The position numbers and the translations under genes were made by a program. Shown here piece by piece: positions 1-5,267 of a stretch of DNA of 5,267 nucleotides. Within the stretch, counting starts at the first letter, position 1, and the number at the start of each line of letters is the position of its first letter. The notes under the pieces were generated by a model. That model was not told the origin of the DNA. It made no database searches and was given only the letters and a program-made list of their open reading frames with translations. The stretch spans positions 1 through 5,267 of the forward strand of contig CANGMY010000122.1 of assembly GCA_947455015.1 (NCBI GenBank), given 5' to 3'. Origin of the DNA: Microthrixaceae bacterium. Its GTDB lineage: Bacteria; Actinomycetota; Acidimicrobiia; Acidimicrobiales; Acidimicrobilacustridaceae.

Positions 1-1404
1 CGTTTGCTTGGCACGTGGGGTTTGCTTGCCGATCTGAGTTTTTCGGATCTCATGTTGTTTGGTCGCGACCGAAGTGCCGATGACGAACACTCAATGGTTG
101 TCCTCGGCCAGATCCGTCCGACGACAAGCCAGACGCTTTTCACAAACGATTGGGTGGGTCGCGTCGTCACTGCTGCAGAACGGCCACTTGTCGATCGCAC
201 GTTTGCAACCGGCGAATTCGCCGAGGGAGAGATTCCGCCTGGTGCAATCGAAGGCCCGGTACGCGAAACCTGCATTCCTGTGATGTTCGGCGGCCGAACG
301 ATCGCTGTGCTTACTCGCGACGCGAATCAAATTGTGGCCCGCCAAGACGGTGTTCTTGAACGCACGTATCTCGATGTGTTCAATCGCTTCGCCGAGATGA
401 TCGCTGCGGGCGGTTTCCCATTCACTGGTGAAGATGAACGCGGCGTCGTCATGCCGCGAGTCGGCGACGGTGTGATGGTGCTCGATGCCGAGCAACGAGT
501 GCAGTTCGCGTCACCCAACGCGATTTCTGCTCTTCACCGAATTGGTGTGCACGCAAACTCTGAAGGGGAACGATTTGGCGAACTTGGTCTTCCCGATTCT
601 CCGGTAACCGCTGCGTTCGCACTTGCTCGTCCAACCGCGGAAGAAATTGAACGCGGTCCGAACGTCACGATCCTCCTACGCATTGTTCCGCTCGTAGCTG
701 ACGGTCTTGTCACCGGCGCTCTCGTTCTCATGCGCGACATCTCAGAACTGCGCCGACGCGATCTCATGTTGTTGTCGAAGGACGCAACAATTCGCGAAAT
801 TCATCACCGCGTAAAAAATAATTTGCAAACGATTTCCGCGTTGCTGCGATTGCAAGGTCGCCGACTGTCGTCGCCCGAAGCGAAGGCGGCGGTCGAAGAA
901 TCGGTTCGACGCATTCGTTCCATCGCGCTGGTTCATGAAACGTTGTCGATCACCATCGGCGATGACGTTCCATTTATCGAGATCGTTCGACCACTCGTGC
1001 GAATGGTGGAAGAAGGGTTGATCTCTCCTGACCGGCCGATCCGATTCACGGTGGTCGGCGACGCTGGCATTCTTCCCGCCGATGTCGCGACACCACTTGC
1101 CGTCGTACTCACGGAGCTTCTTCAGAACGTGGTCGATCATGCGTTTTCTTCTGGTCCGACCGATGACGCCACGGTGCTTGTGGAACTCGAAAACACCGGC
1201 ACTCGGTTGCGTGTAACGGTTACCGATAACGGGGTGGGCACGGCCCCGGGCTTCACGATCGACGACAGCACGGGACTCGGGCTCTCTATCGTCCGTACGC
1301 TCGTGACGACCGAACTTGGTGGAACGATCGGGTTCTCGGCTGGCGACGGCACCAGCGACCGCCCAGGGACTGCTGTACGGATCTCAGTTCCTGTTCGACG
1401 CTGA
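1..1404 (+). CDS. pdtaS: PdtaS-like sensor histidine kinase (5' end outside the window)
   Basis: Cytoplasmic two-component histidine kinase of the HisKA_2 type. In mycobacteria PdtaS phosphorylates the ANTAR-domain RNA-binding regulator PdtaR. The frame is open to base 1. The in-frame TTG at 4 is not the true start, because the first residues (TWGLLADLSFSD) match about residue 29 onward of M. tuberculosis PdtaS, so roughly 30 residues are missing. Numbering from that TTG, a GAF region covers about 1-135, a PAS region about 152-256, and the phosphoacceptor box IHHRVKNNLQ lies at 266-275 with His267/His268. The ATPase domain shows N375 (N box), D408-x-G-x-G412 (G1) and GLGLS 424-428 (G2). No membrane segment is visible. 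The two GAF cysteines of the mycobacterial protein are replaced by Val33 and Ile37, and Cys90 is the only cysteine seen. It converges on whiB; no pdtaR is in the window. Family assignment is firm. Whether signal sensing is conserved is unknown. Confidence 0.93.
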   Translation, partial: RLLGTWGLLADLSFSDLMLFGRDRSADDEHSMVVLGQIRPTTSQTLFTNDWVGRVVTAAERPLVDRTFATGEFAEGEIPPGAIEGPVRETCIPVMFGGRTIAVLTRDANQIVARQDGVLERTYLDVFNRFAEMIAAGGFPFTGEDERGVVMPRVGDGVMVLDAEQRVQFASPNAISALHRIGVHANSEGERFGELGLPDSPVTAAFALARPTAEEIERGPNVTILLRIVPLVADGLVTGALVLMRDISELRRRDLMLLSKDATIREIHHRVKNNLQTISALLRLQGRRLSSPEAKAAVEESVRRIRSIALVHETLSITIGDDVPFIEIVRPLVRMVEEGLISPDRPIRFTVVGDAGILPADVATPLAVVLTELLQNVVDHAFSSGPTDDATVLVELENTGTRLRVTVTDNGVGTAPGFTIDDSTGLGLSIVRTLVTTELGGTIGFSAGDGTSDRPGTAVRISVPVRR

Positions 1405-1423
1405 CCGTTTGCAGTTTCGGGGC

Positions 1424-1458
1424 AAAACGACAACGACCTCCCCGAAGGGAGGTCGTTG
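1424..1458 (-). terminator. Hairpin terminator between convergent pdtaS and whiB, with UUCG loop on the whiB strand
   Basis: A perfect 12-bp inverted repeat (1431-1442 with 1447-1458) encloses a 4-base loop. Read on the minus strand, the transcript from whiB gives a stem closed by C(UUCG)G, the exceptionally stable tetraloop, followed three bases later by TTTT (1427-1424). That is a good intrinsic terminator for whiB. On the plus strand the loop is CGAA and no T tract follows, so pdtaS termination here would be weaker or factor-assisted. The hairpin lies 22 bases past the whiB stop and 26 past the pdtaS stop. Confidence 0.8.
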
Positions 1459-1467
1459 AACAAGTCA

Positions 1468-1483
1468 GAGACTCAGAGACTCA
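1468..1483. repeat. Two tandem copies of GAGACTCA overlapping the whiB stop
   Basis: An exact 8-bp unit occurs at 1468-1475 and 1476-1483. On the minus strand it reads TGAGTCTC twice, and the TGA of the first copy is the whiB stop codon. It is probably a small slippage duplication in the 3' untranslated region. No function is claimed. Confidence 0.6.
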
Positions 1484-1840
1484 GGACGCCTTGCGTCGAG
1501 CGGCGAGCCACTGACGGCGAAGCTTGCGGCGCTCTTCTTCCGACGTTCCACCCCAGATGCCAGAGTCTTGGTTCGTGGCAAGGGCGAAGTCGAGGCAGGG
1601 CTGACGAACTTCGCAGTCGGTGCAAACGGACTTGGCGTTTTCGATCTGCTCGATCGCCGGGCCAGTAGTTCCAACTGGGAAGAAAAGATCGGGATCGGTG
1701 TCACGGCAAGCGGACTGATCACGCCAATCATCGGCGATTGCGTTCAGGGTCATTGCATGGGGCGCGGTCAGGGCCACGGTTCCTCCAGGATCAGGGGTCA
1801 CGAAACGGTTTTCCGGCCGATCCGTGAGATGTGTGTTCAT
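1481..1840 (-). CDS. whiB1: WhiB-family [4Fe-4S] transcriptional regulator, WhiB1-like
   Basis: Small iron-sulfur transcription factor. WhiB1 of mycobacteria binds the housekeeping sigma factor SigA, and its cluster reacts with nitric oxide. The 119-residue product has the four cluster cysteines at 45, 73, 76 and 82 (C-x27-C-x2-C-x5-C, the same spacing as in WhiB1). It also has the LFFPVG segment (52-57; the Phe pair contacts SigA in WhiB1), the GIWGG turn (94-98) and a basic Arg/Lys-rich tail (104-117). The run DPDLFFPVGTTGPA is much closer to WhiB1 than to WhiB2 or WhiD. The ATG at 1840 was chosen because GGAG lies 7 bases upstream. A GTG at 1777 with GGAGGA just before it would give a 98-residue protein nearer the usual 80-100. 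Residues 1-36 match nothing I recognise. The gene converges on pdtaS. Family is certain; the WhiB1 subgroup is likely. Confidence 0.92.
   Translation of the reverse strand: MNTHLTDRPENRFVTPDPGGTVALTAPHAMTLNAIADDWRDQSACRDTDPDLFFPVGTTGPAIEQIENAKSVCTDCEVRQPCLDFALATNQDSGIWGGTSEEERRKLRRQWLAARRKAS
1775..1786 (-). promoter_or_regulatory. Alternative whiB start: GGAGGA plus GTG codon
   Basis: Minus strand 1786-1781 reads GGAGGA, followed by ACC and an in-frame GTG at 1777. This is the better Shine-Dalgarno match of the two whiB starts, although the spacing (4 bases after GGAGG) is short. Use of this start would remove 21 residues and leave the whole iron-sulfur domain intact. Confidence 0.35.
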
Positions 1841-1844
1841 GCCA

Positions 1845-1851
1845 CCTCTCC
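1845..1851 (-). promoter_or_regulatory. Ribosome binding site for the whiB ATG at 1840
   Basis: Minus strand 1851-1845 reads GGAGAGG. GGAG sits 7 bases before the ATG, which supports 1840 as the start. Confidence 0.55.
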
Positions 1852-1911
1852 GCACCGTGAGAATCGAGAAGTGATTCGAACGGACCCGGACGTGTGTGGC
1901 TGAGGGGCGAG

Positions 1912-1940
1912 AACGTACTTGTGGCCCAAAGCACGCGCAA
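1912..1940 (-). promoter_or_regulatory. Candidate promoter for whiB
   Basis: Minus strand TTGCGC (1940-1935) and TACGTT (1917-1912) are separated by exactly 17 bases and would give a leader of about 65 bases before the ATG at 1840. Each hexamer matches the sigma-70 consensus at only half its positions, so this is a suggestion rather than a firm call. Confidence 0.3.
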
Positions 1941-2007
1941 GGGTTTTTTGCAAATGCTGAGGTCAGCGCCCGCGATGCCGCGGTGGGTTTGATGTTCGCG
2001 TTGGCTT

Positions 2008-2023
2008 TGTGACAAATGACACC
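2008..2023. promoter_or_regulatory. Possible CRP/FNR-type operator (imperfect palindrome)
   Basis: The sequence TGTGACAAATGACACC keeps one perfect TGTGA half-site. The second half-site matches TCACA at three of five positions. It lies about 60 bases upstream of the GDPD start and about 170 upstream of the whiB start. In M. tuberculosis whiB1 is known to be under CRP control, which makes the match worth noting, but a chance match is quite possible. Confidence 0.2.
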
Positions 2024-2082
2024 CAAACCACAAAGATGGAGTTTGGCGAAAACCAATCGGTTCAAACGCCTACGGTGGGCAG

Positions 2083-2763
2083 ATGGCAAAGGTCGTAGCG
2101 CATCGGGGAGCTTCTGCCGCATGTCCTCCGGGTAATACGGTCGATGCCTTCGCTGAAGCGGTATCGCAAGGGGCCGATTGGGTCGAACTCGATGTCCACC
2201 TCACCGCTGATGGTGAAATCGTCGTTCACCACGATCCCGTTCTCTCTGACGGTCGCCTCCTCGGAGAGCTGACGCGGGCAGAACTGCCCGATTCAATTCC
2301 CACGCTCGAGGAAGCACTGGCGGCCTGTGACCCCCTTGGTGTGAACGTCGAGATCAAACCCGATGGCGTTGATGGTCTGCGGCCACTGCTCATCGCAAAT
2401 GTTGTCGAACTTCTCCGTTCTTTTGACGGCATACGGGAGTTCTTGGTCACGTCATTCGATCACGAGATTTGCGATCAGGTGCGGGCGTTGGACGCAACCT
2501 TGCCGACCGGGTTACTCAACGCTGGAGGCGATTCGCTGCAAACTGATCTTGAACGTGCAGCAGTTGATGGTCATGTTGCAATCAATCCTTGGTACGGAAC
2601 CGTTACGAAAGAGTTTGTTGTGCAAGCGCATTCATTGGGTGTTGCTGTGAATGTCTGGACAGTTGACGATCCAGTAGTGATTCGCTCGCTCTCCGAAATC
2701 GGTGTCGACGCAATCATCACCAACGTGCCGCGCTTGTGTCGTGAGGTTCTCAGCGAGAACTAA
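2083..2763 (+). CDS. Glycerophosphodiester phosphodiesterase family protein (GDPD)
   Basis: Predicted to hydrolyse glycerophosphodiesters (deacylated phospholipids) to glycerol 3-phosphate and an alcohol, using a TIM-barrel fold and a divalent metal. The 226-residue protein is typical of the short cytoplasmic UgpQ-like forms, and no signal peptide is seen. Visible family landmarks are HRGAS (7-11, His7 catalytic), E35-L-D37 (metal ligands), HHD (49-51, His50 as second catalytic His), the VEIKP strand (89-93, Glu90 metal ligand), VNVWTVDD near the C-terminus and the closing GVDAIITNVP. The usual PENT following HRG is PGNT here (16-19), so the conserved Glu is Gly. The start is an ATG with a modest GGTGG (2074-2078) four bases upstream. 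Its end overlaps the convergent lipid-kinase gene by 14 bp. The family is clear; the exact substrate and whether the Glu change matters are not. Confidence 0.9.
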   Translation: MAKVVAHRGASAACPPGNTVDAFAEAVSQGADWVELDVHLTADGEIVVHHDPVLSDGRLLGELTRAELPDSIPTLEEALAACDPLGVNVEIKPDGVDGLRPLLIANVVELLRSFDGIREFLVTSFDHEICDQVRALDATLPTGLLNAGGDSLQTDLERAAVDGHVAINPWYGTVTKEFVVQAHSLGVAVNVWTVDDPVVIRSLSEIGVDAIITNVPRLCREVLSEN

Positions 2764-3673
2764 CCCGCGGAACAACGAGCGACAGTGCATCGGGTTCGTA
2801 GCGCAATTCGAGATGTTCGACATCGCCGAGGTAATCGCCGTCAACCTGATGCGGGACCGGTCCGTATCCGTCGATCTCTACTTTTGTGACATCAGTGTGG
2901 AGAGAAACGTATTTGCTGCTTCGAAGATGTCGGCCTGAGCCAAGAGCAGAGGACAAGATCCGTAGAAGTGGAACCGCATCAAGTGTCCGCAAGGTCACGA
3001 TGCTTAGCGGTCGATCGAGTGTGGCTTCAGGCGCGATGGTGAACGGCCGCGTGCCGATGAACGTATACGGGTCGGTATTAAGGCAAACGGTGAACATTCC
3101 GTCGTCAATAGTTGGCTTGCCTTCGACACGAACGCTGAAGTGTGCGCGCTTGCGGTTGTACTTGCGTAGCCAGGTGTCGAATGCTGCCCAACCGAACAAC
3201 GCGTGATTCGCCCATCGCTTCAGTGAACCGCGTCGTTCGACTTCGGCAACGACTGCAGCATCGAATCCGATGCCGACGTGAAACAGGAAATAGCGACCAT
3301 TCACCGAGCCAAGTCCGATTCGTTGGATCGAGTCGTACGCGAGTGCATCGAGAAGTGCACCAGTTGCCTCGATGGGGTCATCGGGAAGACCAAGGGTGCG
3401 AGCGAAAACGTTGGTCGAACCACCAGGAACCGCAGCGAGGGCAGTTGTGGTGCCGGCGAGTCCATTGGCAGCTTCGTTGAGTGTGCCGTCGCCCCCGAGT
3501 ACAACCACGACGTCAGCCCCATCGGCAGCAGCGGCGGCAGCAAGGCGCGTCGCATGGCCCCGACGGGCGGTCTCCGAGACGGTGACCTCGTGGTCGGCGG
3601 CGAGCGCTTTGGTGATGACCACCCGTCCCCGAGCGGTGACCGAAGAGGCCGATGGATTGACGATGAGGTGCAT
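2750..3673 (-). CDS. Diacylglycerol/lipid kinase family protein (DAGK catalytic domain)
   Basis: Member of the DAGK_cat family (diacylglycerol, sphingosine and related lipid kinases; COG1597 type), expected to phosphorylate a lipid hydroxyl with ATP at the inner membrane face. From the ATG at 3673 it has 307 residues, a normal length. Landmarks are LIVNPSAS (3-10), the nucleotide-binding GGDGT (60-64), PGGSTNVFAR (83-92), GIGFDA (134-139) and a C-terminal VDGDYLG (277-283) in the place where many relatives have the catalytic DGE; Asp here could serve the same role. The start is uncertain. ATG 3673 gives the N-terminus expected for the family, GTG 3679 adds two residues, and TTG 3724 adds 17 residues of basic sequence; none has a strong ribosome site. 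It is divergent from etfB and convergent with the GDPD gene. It resembles the M. tuberculosis Rv3218-type proteins as I remember them. The lipid substrate cannot be told. Confidence 0.88.
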   Translation of the reverse strand: MHLIVNPSASSVTARGRVVITKALAADHEVTVSETARRGHATRLAAAAAADGADVVVVLGGDGTLNEAANGLAGTTTALAAVPGGSTNVFARTLGLPDDPIEATGALLDALAYDSIQRIGLGSVNGRYFLFHVGIGFDAAVVAEVERRGSLKRWANHALFGWAAFDTWLRKYNRKRAHFSVRVEGKPTIDDGMFTVCLNTDPYTFIGTRPFTIAPEATLDRPLSIVTLRTLDAVPLLRILSSALGSGRHLRSSKYVSLHTDVTKVEIDGYGPVPHQVDGDYLGDVEHLELRYEPDALSLVVPRVSSR

Positions 3674-3789
3674 CTTCACAAGGACTTTGACCGTAGCGGA
3701 GCCCCGAAGGTGACGTCTCAGCAACAGGTCCCGAACAAAGTCCCCCTGTGATTTGGCCCTGACTCCATTCTGCGGGCAGGATTCGACCC
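3674..3789. other. Short divergent promoter region between the lipid kinase and etfB
   Basis: These 116 bases must serve both genes. A TTGACC (3687-3692) resembles a -35 box for etfB but has no acceptable -10 at 16-18 bases. If the kinase starts at TTG 3724, only 65 bases remain between the two coding regions. No hairpin or clear operator was seen. Confidence 0.4.
3778..3781 (+). promoter_or_regulatory. Ribosome binding site of etfB
   Basis: AGGA, followed by eight bases and the ATG at 3790, supports this start, as does the canonical N-terminus MNVVVCVKQIPD. Confidence 0.55.
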
Positions 3790-4572
3790 ATGAACGTTGT
3801 CGTTTGTGTCAAGCAGATCCCGGACCCGGCTGATCCTGGTGCGTTGGATCCCACTACTAAAACCCTGAAGCGAGACGGCAAGCTCATCCTCGACGAATCT
3901 GATTCGTACGGTGTTGAGATGGCGCTGCAGCTTGTGACCACTGCCGGTGGCGGTGAAGTCACACTCGTCTCTATGGCTCCTAATGGTGAGGTGTCCGGTC
4001 TTCGTACCGCGCTCGCCATGGGGGCTGCGAAGGCAATCCTCGTCAGTGACGATGCACTCGCTGGTAGCGATGCACTCGGAACCGCCAAGGTGCTCGCCAA
4101 GGCCATCCAACGCGTCGAAGGTGCAGACCTCGTTCTCACCGCGACCGAATCGAGCGACGGTTACACCGGAACGGTTCCTGAGCAGATCGCAGGTTTGCTC
4201 GACCTTCCGTCAGTTACCTTCGCAAAGTCGATCAGCGTTGAAGGAAGCACCGTCAAGATCCAGCGTCAGACCGAAGCTGGTTACGACGATGTCGAATGCC
4301 CGCTTCCCGCTCTTGTCTCGGTAACCGCCGGTGTTGTCGAACCGCGTTATCCGTCCTTCAAGGGCATCATGGCCGCCAAGTCGAAGCCGGTTGACACACT
4401 CACCGTCGCCGACCTTGGTCTCGATGCAAGTCAGGTCGGTTGGGCCGGTGCCGGCCAGCAGATCGTGTCCATTACGGAAGCTCCCGCTCGCGAGGCTGGT
4501 GAGGTCTTCGAAGACGACGGCACCGCCGCCGAAAAGATCGTCGCCTTCCTCGACGACCTCAAGGTTCTCTAG
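3790..4572 (+). CDS. etfB: Electron transfer flavoprotein, beta subunit
   Basis: Beta subunit of the soluble heterodimer that takes electrons from acyl-CoA and other dehydrogenases and passes them to ETF-quinone oxidoreductase. The 260-residue length is standard. Landmarks are the N-terminal strand VVVCVKQIPDP (3-13), DESDSYGVEMAL (35-46), the ALAMGA segment (74-79), the nucleotide-binding loop TESSDGYTGTVP (119-130) and the family signature region CPLPALVSVTAGVVEPRYPS with FKGIMAAKSKP (170-200). The loop is like that of M. tuberculosis FixA (ESTDG-x-GG) and differs from the QAIDDD-type loop of mitochondrial EtfB, so the bound nucleotide (AMP or flavin) is not settled by sequence alone. The gene is first in an operon with etfA, 12 bases apart. 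An 11-bp direct repeat lies inside it (4050-4060 and 4068-4078), encoding DALAGSDALG. Confidence 0.96.
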   Translation: MNVVVCVKQIPDPADPGALDPTTKTLKRDGKLILDESDSYGVEMALQLVTTAGGGEVTLVSMAPNGEVSGLRTALAMGAAKAILVSDDALAGSDALGTAKVLAKAIQRVEGADLVLTATESSDGYTGTVPEQIAGLLDLPSVTFAKSISVEGSTVKIQRQTEAGYDDVECPLPALVSVTAGVVEPRYPSFKGIMAAKSKPVDTLTVADLGLDASQVGWAGAGQQIVSITEAPAREAGEVFEDDGTAAEKIVAFLDDLKVL

Positions 4573-4576
4573 GAGG
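4571..4576 (+). promoter_or_regulatory. AGGAGG ribosome site of etfA fused to the etfB stop codon
   Basis: A perfect AGGAGG shares its first two bases with the TAG stop of etfB (4570-4572) and sits eight bases before the etfA ATG. Ribosomes ending etfB stop on top of the etfA start signal, consistent with translational coupling and a one-to-one subunit ratio (inference). Confidence 0.9.
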
Positions 4577-4584
4577 AATTGATC

Positions 4585-5267
4585 ATGGCTCTTTCGAAGA
4601 TTTGGGTGCTCGCCGAAGCAACAGACGGCAAGGTCACCACAACCACACTTGAACTTCTCACCAAGGCTCGTTCGTTGGCCGACACGGTTGAAGCGATCTA
4701 CGCCGGCGGCGACGCCGACGCGATTGCTGGCCAGCTGGGCGAGTACGGCGCATCAAAGGTGTACACAACCGGCGATCTCGCGGGTGCGCTTGCAGGCGTT
4801 CCGGTGTCGGGTGCTATCGCTGCTCTCGTCGAGGGTGGCAACGCTCCCGACGCGATCATCGCTGCTACCTCCTATGTCGGCCGTGACATTGCTGGCCGCC
4901 TTTCGGCCAAGCTTGATCGCACCGTCATCACCAACAACACCGACCTCGAGGTCGACGGGTCAAGCCTCGTCACCACCGAGCCAGTGTTTGGTGGCACCAC
5001 CGACGTGAAGACCACCTTCACCGCTGCTGGTCCGCACCTCGTGCTCGTTCGTCCGAAGTCATTCGTGGCCGAGTCCGCTGGTGGCGGCGCTGCTGCAGTC
5101 GAGACCATTGCGGTTCCCGACGGCGGCAAGAGCGCAGGCGCAAAGGTCGTCAACCGTCACGTTGAAGAGCGTGAAGGACCGTCACTCGACGAAGCCGCAA
5201 TCGTGGTGTCGGGTGGTCGTGGTCTTGGCGAACAAGACAAGTACGCCCTCGTCGAAGAACTGGCCAA
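4585..5267 (+). CDS. etfA: Electron transfer flavoprotein, alpha subunit (3' end outside the window)
   Basis: FAD-binding partner of EtfB. The frame is open to the last base, with 227 complete codons seen of an expected 310-330. Domain I is complete: it starts at MALSKIWVLAEATDGKV, with YGASKVYTTGD (54-64), the PDAIIAATSYVGRDIAGRLSA stretch (88-108) and the strands ending GPHLVLVRPKSF (149-160). After a Gly/Ala-rich linker (about 165-186), domain II opens with VVSGGRGLG (207-215), the start of the FAD-binding fold. The conserved FAD contacts further on are cut off. The start is fixed by the strong AGGAGG eight bases before the ATG and by the family N-terminus. It is co-transcribed with etfB, and the two products act as one complex. 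Confidence 0.95.
   Translation, partial: MALSKIWVLAEATDGKVTTTTLELLTKARSLADTVEAIYAGGDADAIAGQLGEYGASKVYTTGDLAGALAGVPVSGAIAALVEGGNAPDAIIAATSYVGRDIAGRLSAKLDRTVITNNTDLEVDGSSLVTTEPVFGGTTDVKTTFTAAGPHLVLVRPKSFVAESAGGGAAAVETIAVPDGGKSAGAKVVNRHVEEREGPSLDEAAIVVSGGRGLGEQDKYALVEELA

Larger units (their letters stand above)
1841..2082. other. Divergent intergenic region between whiB and the GDPD gene
   Basis: This 242-bp stretch must hold the promoters for both flanking genes. It contains the whiB leader, with a weak 5-bp stem (GAATC at 1861-1865 pairing with GATTC at 1873-1877) just upstream of the ribosome site. It also holds a T6 tract (1944-1949), a short palindrome CCGCG-ATGC-CGCGG (1970-1983) and an imperfect CRP-like site (2008-2023). 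A minus-strand frame stays open across it from 2122 to the whiB start, but its translation is basic, repetitive in character and unlike any WhiB N-terminus, so I treat it as noncoding. No RNA gene was recognised. Confidence 0.6.

Noticed and set aside
742..1140. Minus-strand 132-codon open frame inside pdtaS
   Set aside because: It covers the most conserved part of the kinase (H box to N box), so its openness follows from the plus-strand codons.
1568..1903. Plus-strand 111-codon open frame antisense to whiB
   Set aside because: It lies opposite a strongly conserved gene and its translation has no family features.
1970..1983. CCGCG-ATGC-CGCGG palindrome as an operator or terminator
   Set aside because: The 5-bp arms are short and GC-only, common by chance, with no T tract and no clear position relative to a promoter.
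1841..2122. Upstream extension of the whiB frame to 2122, making a 213-residue protein
   Set aside because: The added 94 residues are basic, lack any domain, would overlap the GDPD start on the other strand, and bypass the two ribosome-binding sites that fit WhiB length.
3687..3716. TTGACC as -35 box of an etfB promoter
   Set aside because: No hexamer resembling TATAAT lies 16-18 bases downstream.
3513..4139. Minus-strand 208-codon open frame across the lipid-kinase/etfB junction
   Set aside because: It runs antisense to etfB and in another frame of the kinase gene. The Ser/Ala/Arg-rich composition is typical of shadow frames in GC-rich DNA.
4872..5153. Minus-strand 93-codon open frame inside etfA
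   Set aside because: It is fully antisense to clearly coding etfA sequence, and its composition is low-complexity Ser/Thr/Pro/Ala.

Overview
The window reads as chromosomal core-genome DNA of an actinobacterium. The strongest marker is a WhiB-family iron-sulfur regulator, a family essentially confined to Actinobacteria and their phages. It sits next to a PdtaS-type histidine kinase that matches the mycobacterial protein closely over its whole visible length. Base composition is only moderately GC-rich by eye, which would suit Acidimicrobiia or a similar lineage better than a streptomycete or mycobacterium; that placement is inference.

Layout. Positions 1-1404 (+) hold the 3' part of a PdtaS-like sensor kinase (GAF, PAS, HisKA_2, HATPase_c) whose true start lies upstream of the window. 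A 12-bp perfect hairpin with a UUCG loop (1431-1458) separates it from a convergent whiB1-like gene (1481-1840, -). A 242-bp intergenic region (1841-2082) carries the whiB leader, a candidate promoter and a weak CRP-like palindrome. Next is a small glycerophosphodiester phosphodiesterase (GDPD) gene (2083-2763, +), whose 3' end overlaps by 14 bp the 3' end of a convergent diacylglycerol/lipid-kinase-family gene (2750-3673, -). Divergent from the kinase is an operon of electron-transfer flavoprotein genes: etfB (3790-4572, +) and the first two thirds of etfA (4585 to the window end, +), joined by an AGGAGG ribosome site embedded in the etfB stop codon.

How the genes relate. From memory, PdtaS (Rv3220c), WhiB1 (Rv3219) and a DAGK-like protein (Rv3218) are consecutive in Mycobacterium tuberculosis with the same relative orientations. 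The window would then be a conserved block into which a GDPD gene has been placed, on the opposite strand, between whiB and the lipid kinase. GDPD and the kinase both touch phospholipid breakdown or re-use. PdtaS and WhiB1 are both stress or nitric-oxide-linked regulators in mycobacteria. EtfAB carries electrons from acyl-CoA dehydrogenases to the respiratory chain.

No mobile element, CRISPR array, tRNA or rRNA was seen, and no clearly new system. The most useful points are the loss of the two PdtaS sensor cysteines, the altered PEN motif in the GDPD, the interrupted synteny, and the two competing starts of whiB.
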